Notes: a model not told the origin generated them from the sequence alone. Shown: positions 11,001-21,084, counted from the stretch's first letter. The stretch is DNA of 29,958 nucleotides from Pelargonium nanum (GCA_036897485.1 JAYMTF010000806.1:1-29958); one strand, 5' to 3'. Numbers and translations are program-made.

Positions 11001-14000
11001 ATTGAGATAAAAATTTAGGTCAAACTGAAGCTTTTTGTTAATCAAGGATGTTTCTGAAGTGCACTTTTTCAAAGCGTGCTTTACATCTTGCAATGTTTTG
11101 AACAAAATTTAATCTGAACCAATTTGGACCAAATCAGATCAAAGACAAGACCAAATCTAATTGGTCCAATCCAGTTCAGTTTGGCCCGGTTTTAAAACAC
11201 CACTAGTGGAGGGAGAGTTTTTTTTTTAATGAGCAGAGATGAAGCTATGAATCACTACAAAGTTATCATCTTCTCTTACAAAAGCAGAGGTGATTTGGAT
11301 ATGTTGAGTCAGTCAAACAAAAGAATGGGTAAGAATACTTAAGGATATTACCATGAATAAGTGGAGAAACAATTTTCTGTAGATCATAACAGAGGGCAGC
11401 AAAAGAAAAGACAGATGAGTAGGAAAGGATGGAAGGAAATATGGGGATAGGAACTTGATTATATTAACATAAAAGCAAGTGTAAACCATCATGAATGGAA
11501 ATTAAAGGATAAAATAATATGTAAAACACTGAACAAAATTTTGGACAATTATTGCATTTAATTCTTTAACTTCAATGAACTGGAAATGCCACACTGTCTT
11601 TAATGATTCCTGAACCCGCCATAATTAATAAATTTAACACTAGAAGTGCTTGAGCCCTCTACGTTGTTTAATTGGAGAAAGATAAAAGCAATAAGAAACA
11701 ACTAAATCTTACCACCAAAAATGTAAATGTAAAATGACATCCTATAATCCCGAAATGATGATGTTTGAGGTGTGTCTGCCCATTCTCGTGTAACACAAAA
11801 GATCGCTATCAAGGACAAAAACATAACTGCAACAGAAGGAGATACTATGCTTTTTTCCGCATTACCACCAAGCAGCCAATTCGCAAGCACCTGGCTTCCA
11901 ATTAAGGACCCAGCCTCGAAGAGAGCAATTAACCAAAATGTGTCACTCAATGTATCTTGCCTGTGCCCTTGCTGCAAAGAGAAAACATATGTACCAAATA
12001 GTTAGTGACTTAGTGCTAGGAGCTATTTTTGAATGCTCATGTAGTGAGATGTATGAAAGACATGGTTTCAGGAACGCTAAATAGAATGATCATGAAAACT
12101 TGTGTGGCTTCAAAGCCTTGCCCAATCGAAATACAAAAGTATAAAATGAAGTTTCTTAAAACACACCTTTTCATGTTCAATTACAACCCATGTCTCAAAA
12201 CTAAACAAAAATATTGAAGAGGCAAGAGACAAGCAGATACTTGCTACCCAGGCACTAGGATGTGTACCCAGCTGCTTCCATATGCCAACAATTAGGTGTA
12301 GGATGCAAAAGATCAAACAAAATTTCTTGTGACCCCTACAAGTTAGGCAATAAAAATTTGTTACAATTACTGCATGCTTGTAATCTATAATAAATACATA
12401 CTATAAGGATATAAATTTGAATGTCAGCAAGCACAAGACAAAGGCATACTATGATGATGCAATACTGAAACAAAGCTTGCCCAAATACAAAACAAAATGA
12501 GCTCAGCCAAATACACCGTGAAGATGCAATGTTAAATTTTCTCTTAGGAAAATTCATTCTATTAGAACTAACTAGAGATACAACAAGCTCTAGTGTAAAA
12601 TATTGCCAGATACGTAATGATGGATAGGAGCGCAACTTGGATTATCCAAGGAGCAAAGAACAGAGCTTATATGCAATTCCAACTATTAGTTTATCCAGAA
12701 TGGTATCTAGAGATTCAGGAACCAAATTTAACATTTAAACCTAATTATTGGTTCCATGACAAACCAAGTTCCGCTCTACTGGCAGTTAAATGAGAAACAT
12801 AAGCAACGGAGCTCCACATTTCACACACTAACAACTTTCTCACAATACCTCCTTATCCTGCAGCTGCAGGAAAACTCAAACATCACCCCTAACAATATTC
12901 AAATTAATCTCCTCACTTCAAGCCTTGTCAGAGTGCTGCCTTTAGTTCCTCAAAATCCACTAATGATAAAGGAAAGCACCCCGAGCAAGACTACCTTAGT
13001 AATTTACAAACTAGATCATGCGGTACTAGACAAAAGACATCTTCACTCTGAATCCTAGGTCCTAGTATGTTTGACATCTGACAAAAAGTACAACACGAGG
13101 ACATTATGATTATCACAAACAAAAACTAAAATCTTCTTAATCCTAACAAGATACATGAAAGAAAGAAAGGCATCGTAAACATATCATTTGCTATAAATGA
13201 AGTGAGATCTCGCTCATAATGCTTAAGCCTCTGTTTGGAACCCATTGGAGATACAATTCAATTCATTTTAACAGAATTCTTGCATCAAAAGATTCCTGAT
13301 CATTAAAATTGACAGAGCTAAGCTGTAATTGTATTGAAATCATCTTTCTGTAAGGCTACAAAACAGATCCTAACATTTTCCAACTAATACCTTCTAACAA
13401 TTCCAACTCCAAATGTTTGCATATAGTAAACAACTCAAAATTCTGAGTTCATAACAGGTAGGGTTTCATGTCCCTATACCAAATAAATTTTGCTTGATTA
13501 AGAAACAAAATTAGCAAGTTCAATGCCAAAATCAATAAGAGTCATGAGAACTCACAGTACATCGGAAAGCATGCCTGAGAAAGTACTAAAAAGTAGAGCA
13601 ACTGCATATCCAACGCAAAGATACGACAGCATCTGGTCCTTACTCACGCTGTAGCGAACCATTTCAAACTCTCCGAACACCAACCACAGTCCTTCTATCA
13701 CTGTTAGACACAACAGAAACAAAATTCAGATTACTGATCCATTGCAATGTAGTTTCCGAGAAAATTCACAGACGTGGAAGAAACAAACTGAGCATTTTCT
13801 CGAAAGCCAAACAGATAGAGGAAAGGAAATTGGAGACCTGAAGCAAGAGAGTAGATCAGTAGAAAGTTCCTCTGGAAACGGATGAAGGAAGAGGAGATTC
13901 CATGGTCGAAAATAGCGGAGGCTTTGTTGGAGCTGCTCTTGGAGTAGTACGGATAGAGAACGATCGAGAGGACGCACGAGAGCAAAATGAAGGCGAACAG

Positions 14001-14045
14001 GGAAGGGCTTGGCTCCCAAACGGAGCTCTCGATCACTACTCCCAT
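8073..14045 (-). CDS. MFS transporter, MFSD5 / molybdate-anion transporter-like, 9 exons
   Basis: A multi-pass membrane protein of the MFS_5 (MFSD5) family; animal and algal members are linked to molybdate uptake, so the substrate in this plant is inferred only. Exons in transcript order are 14045–13838, 13700–13556, 12335–12167, 11971–11713, 10924–10836, 10101–9919, 9817–9732, 9629–9545 and 8207–8073. All introns are GT–AG, phases agree, and the product is 452 aa. Family landmarks are RFQRNFLLIYSLAS, a G-x-L-S-D-V-L-G-H-K-K loop (the MFS motif A position), FETWVVIEHEK, VFWILWAPTL and a conserved VPNELRG before the last helices. About 12 hydrophobic segments are visible. Introns are long and hold MITE-like elements. 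No premature stop or frameshift is seen. It diverges from the ACBP gene. Confidence 0.9.
8665..8805. repeat. GATTC-rich palindromic stretch in transporter intron 8
   Basis: Multiple GATTC/GAATC motifs alternate with CGAGTCGGCCGATT and TTGGCCGATTCACTTGAG. This gives an inverted-repeat character resembling common non-autonomous plant DNA transposons. No clear termini or target duplications were delimited. Confidence 0.35.
8855..9100. mobile_element. Stowaway-like MITE in transporter intron 8
   Basis: The right end is TTATTTTGGGACGGAGGGAG-TA, a canonical Stowaway terminus. The left end (ACTCATTCATCACAAAATAA) is its decayed inverse. Near the left end the segment around CAAAATAAGTGTCTTGTTTC is repeated once (about 8867 and 8903), suggesting an internal slippage duplication. 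Confidence 0.7.
10463..10733. repeat. Tandem duplication of about 150 bp in transporter intron 5
   Basis: The segment beginning TTATTTTTTGGCTCAATTTT (10463) recurs diverged at about 10613 (TTATTTTGGCTCAACTTT). Both copies continue with GGACAAGGGTAAAT/GAACAAGGATAAAT, AAAAAAATACAT, GTTTTAGAT and TTGAAATTCTCTT. It is intronic and non-coding. Confidence 0.65.
11091..11201. mobile_element. Small hAT-like MITE in transporter intron 4
   Basis: The right end, GGCCCGGTTTTAAAACACC, inverted reads GGTGTTTTAAAACCGGGCC. The left end starts CAATGTTTTGAAC, a weaker match. Internal TTTGGACCAAATC and AATTGGTCCAAT are also inversely related. The GTTTTAAAACCGG terminus recalls a widespread dicot hAT-type MITE. 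Confidence 0.4.
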
Positions 14046-14661
14046 GGCAATCGGCGACGAAGGAGACGAGATTCAGATCTCAGAGAAACCCTAGATCGCC
14101 GTTCATTTTCGATTTGGAGTGGAGAGAGAGAGGAGCAGGAGATGGAACATGAACAAGTAACTGAGAAGTGAGAACTGTGTCTGCAAAACAAAGCGCAATG
14201 TGCAAATGCAAGTGTGAAGTTCGCGGAATTGAAAGACGAAACGATGTCGTGTCAAACGAAATTAAAAACGGTGCGTTTCGTTTGTCTCCGTAATATTAAA
14301 TATTTAATTATTAACTCTTAAAAATATCATCATTAACCTTGTAAACGAAGCAATGTTGAGTTGACATGCAATTTTGCTGCTCTCAGAGAGCGCGGTTAAT
14401 TTATCAACCGCCATTTACCAAAAAAGCGATAAAATAATGATAAAATCACTATCAGCTTTATAAAAACCTGAAAGCAATAGGAGACCGACAAGAAAAGTAC
14501 CATCAGAACTCTACTGCAGCAACCAGATGCGAAGTCTAGCCGAATATACTTTGCTCTGCTCTGCAAAAGCAATCTACTTTCTCGCATCTCTCTCTCTCTT
14601 TCTTCACTGATCACAAGCCTCCACAATCTGCTCTTTCGCCAAGCTACTACCATACATACCC
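14046..14661. promoter_or_regulatory. Divergent intergenic region between transporter and ACBP genes
   Basis: The 616 bp separates the two start codons and must hold both promoters and 5' UTRs. It contains a perfect 9-bp inverted repeat, CAAACGAAA (14253–14261) with TTTCGTTTG (14276–14284). A CT-rich tract (about 14583–14605) lies just upstream of the ACBP ATG and is typical of plant 5' leaders. No strong TATA box is obvious on either strand. Confidence 0.5.
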
Positions 14662-17600
14662 ATGGCCATGGACTTGGGCATGTTTGTAACCTCTGTCTTT
14701 ACCTTTGCCGTATTTCTTCTCTTTATTTTCGTTATCGTCGAAAGGATTCAATTGGAATCTGATATTAAACAGGAGTCCTTGTCGAGATCGTGCGGTGATG
14801 TGATCGGAAAGGATCGTGATTTCGGTGGTGAAATGAGGGGTGGAGTTTTAGAAAGTTGGAGTGGTGCTGGGGAGATGGTTCAGGGGAAGCTTGAAGAAGA
14901 AGAAGAGCTTGTGGTGGATGATGGTGGATCGGCGAGAACAGGCGGCGATGACGAGATCGGTGAGGGTGGGGTTTCCGGGGAGGTGGAGATTGCTGGCTTG
15001 AGAGAAGAAAGTGTGGAAGAATGTGGTGCGAAGCTTGACGGTGGTGTGTGTGATCGTGAGCACAATGTGATCGATGGAAGTTCCCATAGAGAGGAAGCTT
15101 GTGAAATTGAGGTTAGCGGTGAGGAGGGAATTGCTGGCTTGAAAGAAAAAATTGTAGAAGAATGTGGTGAGAGGCTGGGCGGAGGTGCATGTGATTGTGA
15201 GCACAACGTGTTCGACGAAGGTCCCAAGAGAGAGGAAGTTTGCGAAATTGAGGTAGAGTTGGTTAGTGATGAGGTGGAAATTGCTGGGTTGAAAGAAGAT
15301 AATGTTGACGAATGTGATGTGAAGCTTGGCAGAGGTGTGTGTGACAGTGAGCACAATGTGATCGACGAAAGTTCCAAGAGAGTGGAAGTTAGTGAAATTG
15401 AGGCAGAGTTGGTTAGTGATGAGGTGGGAATTTCTGGATTGAAAGAAGAAAGTGTAGACAAATGTGGTGAGAAGGTTTGCGGTGGTGTGCGTGATTGCGA
15501 GCACAATGTGATCGACCAAAGTCCTCATAGAGAGGAAGTTTGTGAGATTGAGGTAGAATTGCTTAGTGATGAGGTGGAAACTGCTGGCAGTGGTGTGTGT
15601 GACAGTGAGCACACTGTGATCGACGAAAGTTCCAAGAGAGTGGAAGATAGTGAAATTGAGGTAGAGTTGGTTAGTAATGAGATGGAAATTGCTGGCTTGA
15701 AAGATGAAAGTGTAGAAGAATGTGGTGTGTGTGATTGTGAGCACTATGTGACCGACGAAAGTCCTCATAGAGAGGAAGTTTGTGAGATTGAGGTAGAATT
15801 GGTTAGTGATGAGGTGGAAATTGGTGGCTTTAAAGAAAAAAGTGAAGAAGAATGCGGTGTGAAGCTTGGCGGTGGTGCGTGTGATTGTGAGCACAATGTG
15901 ATCGATGAAAGTTCCCAGAGAGAGGAAGTCCGTGAAATTGAGGTTAGTGATGAGGTGGATATCGCTGGCTTGAAAGGAAGTGTAGAAGAATGTGGCGAGA
16001 AGCTTGATGGTTGTGAGCCCAATGTGATCCAGGAAAGTCCCTTAAGAGAGGAAGTATGTGACACGGAGGTGGAAATTTCTGGCTTGGAAGAGAGATGTGT
16101 AGAAGAAAGCGACGAGAAGCTTGGTGGTGGTGTGTATGATTGTGAGCCCAATGTGATTGAGGAAGGTCACCAAAGAAAGGAAGTTTGCGAAATTGAGGTA
16201 GAATTGGTTGGTGATGAGGTGGAAATTGCGGGCTTGATAGAAAAAAGTATAGAAGAATGCGGCGAGAAGCTTGATGGTGCTGTGTGTGATTGTGAGCCCA
16301 ATGTGATCGAGGAAAGTCCCCAAAGAGAGGCAGTTTGTGAAATTAAGGTAGAATTGGTTAGTGATGAGGTGGATTTCGCTAAGGACAAAGAAGGCGATCA
16401 GGTTCTGGATTGTGGGGATTTTGAGGAAATTGAGATCAAAAGAGGGGAAGAGATTGAAGAGTCTGATGATTGGGAGGGGATAGAAAGGACTGAATTGGAA
16501 ATGAATTTTGGTGCTGCTGTGGTCTATGCTAATTCTAGGGACAATGCTGATCTAATATCCAATCTTAGCAGTGATGTTAAGATGCAATTATATGGACTTC
16601 ACAAGATTGCCACTGAAGGGCAATGTCAAAACGCTCAGCCGATGGCATTCATGGTTTCTGCTCGTGCAAAATGGTACTGAACTCGTCCCATAATGTTTAC
16701 TATATTACTAGCTGTAGAATCATCATTACTATTTTTGTTGAACAAACTCATGAGTAGAAGCCTATCTGAAGTAGAGGCAGACATTTGTTCTAATCCTGTT
16801 ACATGACTCTTGAAATAGTTCATGGGACATGGGACAGGACTATTAATTCTACACCCACCTCATTAAAGAGTTTGGCAAACAAAAAGTTATTACAAACCTG
16901 TGGCAGGAAAAAAACCTGGGCAACTACTTGCCCGGGCTACTTTTTCTTGAGTGATTGTCCTATCACGATATCATTAGAAACCAGTGGGTAGAGTCTTTCT
17001 TATGCCATATATTTATGTTGTACCTATAACAGCAATTCTTGATCAATATTTCGTTACCATAAAGTTAGCAATTAAGTCGCAGCTGAGAATAACTGATAAA
17101 TAAGCTAGAGAACATTGAATGTTAAGTTTTTAGGTTTGAGTTATGTGAAGTTGATAGTTACCAAGTTAGCTGACAAATTTAACTCATGAGTGGTCACACA
17201 AGGAACTACAATGTAAAAGCCAAACTGAACACAGAGAGACCAGGGAACCATGTGCGGCAAGTGCTCTCTAAGGCATACATGTTTTTTTGTATTCATTTTA
17301 GAATACATAATTGAATCTTAATTAATGTATTGTTGTCGTTGGAGATAAAGATTCCCCTATATCCTTCTCCCGGATTGAGTTTCTCTATTGGCAATTTCTC
17401 AACTTTCAGCCACATGCTTTATTGTTTGGACTGAACAGAAATTGCTAACAAAAATTTAATGTTATCTGACTTTCTGATGGACAACCAATATTATTTAGAA
17501 TATATTTTCTTTGTTGATTTGGATATCAGGGTAAGTTCAGTTTAAAATTAGATTTGATGATATTAAAAACATAAAGAACCTGTTTGCGTTTATCCTCTCT

Positions 17601-18430
17601 ATCATTCTTTTTCTGGGTTCTCCGTTCCCTATTTGTCAGTATTTTTCCCATTCCGTCTCTAACTCCTCTCATTAAAAAAAAAAAAAAACTCCTCTCATTT
17701 GTTTAAAATCTATAATTATTTTCTATCTATCTTCTCTGTTTTTGTAATTGTCCTGCATCACTTTCATTTAGTTCCTTATATTGTGTTTGAAATGCTGGGT
17801 TTGATCCAAATCGACTGTTTGGATAACATACCTACAATATGAGAAATACAACATTTCAGATGATGAATTTCAAATCAAATCCAAATCCAAGTTCCCAAAC
17901 GCAACTTTGTGTGTGTTATTTTTATTTTCTTTAATGGCAGTGGTTGATTTAAGCTCTCTGGAATATTCTTGTAAGTGCTATATACTTTCCTGGGCGAGGT
18001 TGAATCCTTTTTATAACGATTTTGACTGATGTATTCAAGTGCTTACGGAATTGGATCATACTGTGTTAGGAATGCTTGGCAACAGCTCAGCAACACGAGT
18101 CCAGAAGTAGCTATGGAACAATATATTACCCTTCTCTCGAACAACATTCCAGGCTGGGCACACACTAATCCCGGCGTAAGTATTCTCTTTTGGAACATAA
18201 CTTTTGCTTTTGCTTCCTTTATACTTTAAACTAGTAGTCAACAAGTGTACAACTTGGTGAACATGACCTAGTGCTTTTTGACATTTAACAAAAAATAGTT
18301 CATAACCTTATATGCTCAGTGTTTGTATGAAAATTATTAGCTGATGACAAAATAACAATCAATCCGAGTTATGTACTATGGTGTGCTGTTTCGTAATTTG
18401 GTTTGGTTTTCACTTCAGGATACGCAGTGA
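14662..18430 (+). CDS. Class III acyl-CoA-binding protein (ACBP3-like) with expanded acidic repeat domain
   Basis: Binds long-chain acyl-CoA and, in Arabidopsis ACBP3, phospholipid; the family acts in endomembrane or extracellular lipid trafficking. Exons are 14662–16673, 18070–18175 and 18419–18430, giving 709 aa. Residues about 7–26 form a hydrophobic signal/anchor. Residues 104–565 are ten imperfect acidic repeats. The ACB domain spans about 615–705. It keeps the ligand-contact positions Tyr644 and Lys648 (LYGLHKIATEG), Lys670 (AKWNAW) and Tyr689 (YITLL). The domain is split by intron 1 inside the Trp codon of AKW. The last exon adds only Asp-Thr-Gln before TGA. This end is the least certain part: reading through intron 2 would instead add about 16 hydrophobic residues. 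Known ACBP3 proteins are usually much shorter (roughly 300–400 aa), and the excess here is the repeat array. Confidence 0.88.
14971..16356 (+). repeat. Coding minisatellite: ten 36–50-aa acidic repeats in the ACBP protein
   Basis: Ten units of up to 150 bp encode a consensus of the form VSDEVEIAGLKEESVEECG, then KLGGGVCDCEHNVIDESS, then REEVCEIEVEL. Units 5 and 6 carry in-frame deletions, and units 8 and 9 are shortened. All differences keep the frame. Each unit usually has several cysteines (ECG, VCDC, VCEIE) and is strongly acidic. The repeat lies between the membrane segment and the ACB domain. The opposite strand of the array is also open over long stretches, as a by-product of the repeat's composition. 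Confidence 0.9.
16674..18069 (+). other. ACBP intron 1 (1396 bp)
   Basis: AT-rich intron with GTACTG donor and TGTTAG acceptor. A poly-A run near 17674–17688 is flanked by a duplicated ACTCCTCTCATT (about 17661 and 17688). No gene or clear transposon was recognised inside. Confidence 0.6.
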
Positions 18431-18641
18431 CAGACATCTCTGTGCCGGTTTCTTTTCATTACCACATTGTATTATTCTAAAGCCATATCAACACAAGTTT
18501 GTCAACGAGAAGGAGATTTCTTCAAGATTTCAAAGCACCATTTCGGGTTTGAACGAAGCATTTGTTTGAATGAAATTACGCATGTTGCCAACTGGTTTGC
18601 AGGACTTATTAGTAAAATCATTGATTTTTAAGAGGAATGCT
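18431..18641 (+). other. Probable 3' UTR of the ACBP gene
   Basis: This follows the inferred TGA at 18428–18430. It is non-coding and ends about where the duplicated SPH-associated block starts. No clear polyadenylation signal can be fixed. Confidence 0.35.
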
Positions 18642-19170
18642 GTTCATTTTTTTGGTTGATTTGAAACCAATATGGAACTAATTAGTACTGCAATTTACAC
18701 GGATATAGTTAGTTTTGTATATTATCTGTCTCGCTCTCTTTTGTTTTGAAAGATTTGTATATTATCTCTTCGGGGACATCCGATACAATTGGAACGATAC
18801 AGAGAAGATCAGTATGACCCCTGCGCAAGGATGACACGCACAAATCGAAAAATGACACAAATCTCTTCAATCATCATACACATATGTAACGAGATTTGTT
18901 TGTTAAACTTAACTAAACAGAATGTGAAAAAAGTTTTACAAGGTAGTTTAATTGGCTAAAAGAATTGGAAGGAAATATAAATTTATGATAAGTATTTTCA
19001 AATTGACAAGTCAATGGTACATGAACTTTTGTTGTACAAGTGAATGTATCAATAGTTAATGATATAATCATAAAACTTCTAAAGAGGCACAACAATTTTT
19101 TATACATGAACTTTTGTTGTATATCTGAATGTATCAAGAGTTAAATCAATTATGAGAATATGCTGACATG
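18642..19170. repeat. Left arm of SPH block copy 1, interrupted by U6-like insert
   Basis: Bases about 18651–18730 and 18863–19010 align almost base for base with 21461–21670: TTGGTTGATTTGAAA, ATGGAACTAATTAGTACT, GAGATTTGTTTGTTAAA, AAAAAAGTTTTAC. The 18.7-kb copy is interrupted by a U6-like sequence absent from the other. It then continues with one full and one partial unit of the 85-bp GTGAATGTATCAA repeat (about 19022–19145). Confidence 0.75.
18764..18862 (+). pseudogene. U6 snRNA-like sequence, probable retro-pseudogene
   Basis: About 99 bases closely match plant U6 spliceosomal RNA. They include the 5' stem (CTTCGGGGACATCCGATA), the intact ACAGAGA box, CCCCTGCGCAAGGATGACAC and GCACAAATCG. 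Substitutions lie in key places: the stretch after ACAGAGAAGAT reads CAGTATGACCCC where U6 normally has TAGCATGGCCCC, so the AGC catalytic triad is AGT. There is no plant snRNA upstream element and no poly-T terminator. ATCTCTTC occurs on both sides (18764–18771 and again at about 18861–18868), consistent with a target duplication. In that case the first eight bases are target site and U6 begins truncated at about its ninth base. Probably non-functional. Confidence 0.82.
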
Positions 19171-19999
19171 ATTGATTTAATTTTTAAAATAAAAATAAAT
19201 TTCATGTCATCCACATTTAACTAGTACTTAACTGAATGAACTTAATTTGAGCAAAATGTATACTTAGGGGACCAAATTGGAACCAAATTGGAACAAAATA
19301 GATATAAGAGGATCAAATTGAGTACAAAATCGAAACAAAATGAATAGTTTGATTACCAAAATGGAAGATATTTATTTTTATTAAATGTACAAATAAAATA
19401 ATTTTGCTAAACTTTATACAAATTAATGTATTAATTTTTAGTTTTAAACAATAATTCAAGCTTATTTACTGTACTAAAAATTTCGGTTAAAAGTTGATGA
19501 TGGGACATTGTAACCGTCCTTCTTGCTTATGTAGATCATGTCATGTCACTTTATGATGACACGATTATTGAGTGGGTGCGGATCAAGTTGATTTTTGTTG
19601 ATGATGGTTGTCCACCGTTATTGAACATTAATGGTGCATTGATACATAATTTCGAAGGTTGGATCCAAATCCACGGCGTATTCGAATCACATAAAATGGG
19701 CCCGACTAATTTTTCAGTAGAGTTCGAGTCAAATGACTCTTGAGAAATTATCGGGCAAACTCGCATACTCTACATGTAAATATTAAACCCGACCTAACAT
19801 CGTCCAAAACTTAAATACTTGTCTCTATTGCAACGAATTCAGAACAAGCAATCCACTGAAAGGATAAGAAAAAGAATAATAACAATGTCACCATTTATTC
19901 AATTAATAATAATATATGCGTACATCAAAATACAAAGTTCCCACTAATAATCATTTGATAGAGATAGGACAATTAAGATTCAATTTCCCAAAAAAAGAT
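19171..19999. other. SPH copy 1 downstream block with conserved non-coding repeat
   Basis: No gene is recognised. The stretch 19380–19990 matches 23100–23740 and 25560–26190. It includes the 170-bp 'GTAACCGTCCTTCTTGCTTATGT' motif at about 19497–19650 and the 3' UTR shared by all three SPH genes (ATTTATTCAAT…CATTTGATAGAGATA). The open frame at 19543–19743 is broken in the other two copies, so it is not counted as a gene. AAAGATTCAATTTCCC is duplicated beside the SPH1 stop codon (about 19975–20010). Confidence 0.6.
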
Positions 20000-20431
20000 T
20001 CAATTTCCCCATTTGTAAGATATATCCTTCTGGTTCGTGGCCTGGTTCCAGCCATACAAACCATCATCATGTACCTCCCAATTGCAGTTAATTTGGCACC
20101 TTTTTGAATCATCTCTCTTTTGTCTGTAGACGTCGAAATGTATTGAACCAAATTTCGATGTCACTGAACAAAAGAAGAGTGTTACCCCAAAATAACTAGG
20201 TCGGAAATTGAAATTATACGACGATCCACTTTGCACTTCATGCACTCCGAGATTATCGTCTTTTGATTGACAATGGATGGTGAATGGTGTACCATTACTC
20301 ATTTGATTTGCAACCTGTGCAAAAACTTTTTGATGATCAAAAATACCGTCGATTCTAACTGACAATGCAGCTCCTGACAACTCCAACAATACAAACAACA
20401 ACAAGGCTTGTTTCTTCAACTGCAAAGCCAT
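20000..20431 (-). CDS. S1/SPH-type self-incompatibility protein homologue, copy 1
   Basis: Intronless gene for a 143-aa secreted protein of the plant self-incompatibility S1 / S-protein homologue family. Family members are small extracellular proteins; Papaver PrsS is a pollen-recognition signal, and most others have no known role. The signal peptide is about residues 1–24 (basic LQLKKQ, hydrophobic core, ALS cleavage region). The four cysteines typical of the family are at 54, 88, 112 and 116, the last pair as RCQINC. FNFRPSYFG and WEVHDDGLYGW are further family landmarks. It has a potential N-glycosylation site at Asn46 (NGT) that the other two copies lack. The frame is intact and a TATA box lies about 75 bases upstream. 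Its C-terminus is WGN rather than WGK. It is tandem with two close paralogues. Confidence 0.93.
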   Translation of the reverse strand: MALQLKKQALLLFVLLELSGAALSVRIDGIFDHQKVFAQVANQMSNGTPFTIHCQSKDDNLGVHEVQSGSSYNFNFRPSYFGVTLFFCSVTSKFGSIHFDVYRQKRDDSKRCQINCNWEVHDDGLYGWNQATNQKDISYKWGN

Positions 20432-20853
20432 TTCTTTCTTTTCTTATAATAATTCTAGAGATTTTTTTTTCTTATGAAAGGTATTGTCTAATGGTACGGT
20501 GATATATATAGGGAGTGACTAGAGAATGTTTATCTCTATTTATTAAAATAGAAAGTATACTCAAATTCAAATTTTGTATTTTTTAAGGCCCAAATTTTGT
20601 AATTATTTAGTGACAAATCAAGAAAAATAAGTTTTGTAATGTATCAGAGAATATTTATCATGGTGTATAACTGTATAAGTGAATGTACCAAAAGTTAATG
20701 ATAATTCATATGACTTCTAGACAGGTACACTCACTTTTGACACATGAAATTATATTACATGTATTAATTAATTAAAATAATTAAACTTTGTGTAAATTAG
20801 TACATAAAATCTTAATTTTGAACAAATAAATTAAATTCATTTACAGTTTTTTT
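20432..20853. other. SPH copy 1 upstream region
   Basis: It holds the 5' UTR and promoter of SPH copy 1. One diverged unit of the hairpin repeat (about 20640–20760; GTGAATGTACCAAAAGTTAATGAT, then ACTTCTAGACAGGTACACTC) matches the same position upstream of copies 2 and 3. No gene is present. Confidence 0.55.
20503..20510 (-). promoter_or_regulatory. TATA box of SPH copy 1
   Basis: On the − strand the sequence reads CCCTATATATATC, about 72–80 bases upstream of the ATG at 20431. The same element, with the same CCTATATATA context, stands before the other two SPH genes. Confidence 0.65.
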
Positions 20854-21084
20854 CGAGTTGGTCAAGTTTCCGTTTTTACGCATAAAACATATCGTTTTTT
20901 TTTTTTGCGAGTATACCCGTCCCGAACCCACTTTAACCCGCCCTAAAATCCCACTTTAACCCGCCCTAAAATTTTATATGATGACCGACCCTTTTTTTTC
21001 GGGTTGATAAGTATATACACGAACACGCCAAAAAGGGTTGGATTTCAGGTATCCGGCGGGTCGGGTTTGTTTACCCAACTCTAG
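20854..21084. mobile_element. hAT-like MITE (GGGTCGGG type), copy a
   Basis: The termini are inversely related: CGAGTTGGTCAAGTTT on the left and GTTTACCCAACTCTAG on the right. The inside is rich in ACCCGCCC/CGGCGGGTCGGG repeats. CCCACTTTAACCCGCCCTAAAA is partly duplicated in tandem. It belongs to the common dicot GAGCTGGC…GGGTCGGG class. A second copy sits at the same relative position beside SPH copy 2. Confidence 0.55.

Noticed and set aside
12336..13058. Open frames of 99 and 100 codons within the transporter
   Set aside because: Both fall entirely inside intron 2, whose flanking exons join in frame.
14848..15894. A 348-codon open frame, plus others, on the strand opposite the ACBP repeats
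   Set aside because: It mirrors the coding minisatellite: repeating one unit keeps the antisense frame open. It has no known domain, and the + strand frame has a real ACB domain and splice sites.
19543..19743. 66-codon open frame below SPH copy 1
   Set aside because: The homologous sequence at 23.3 and 25.8 kb is broken by indels and stops, so it is not maintained as protein. It belongs to the 170-bp non-coding motif.
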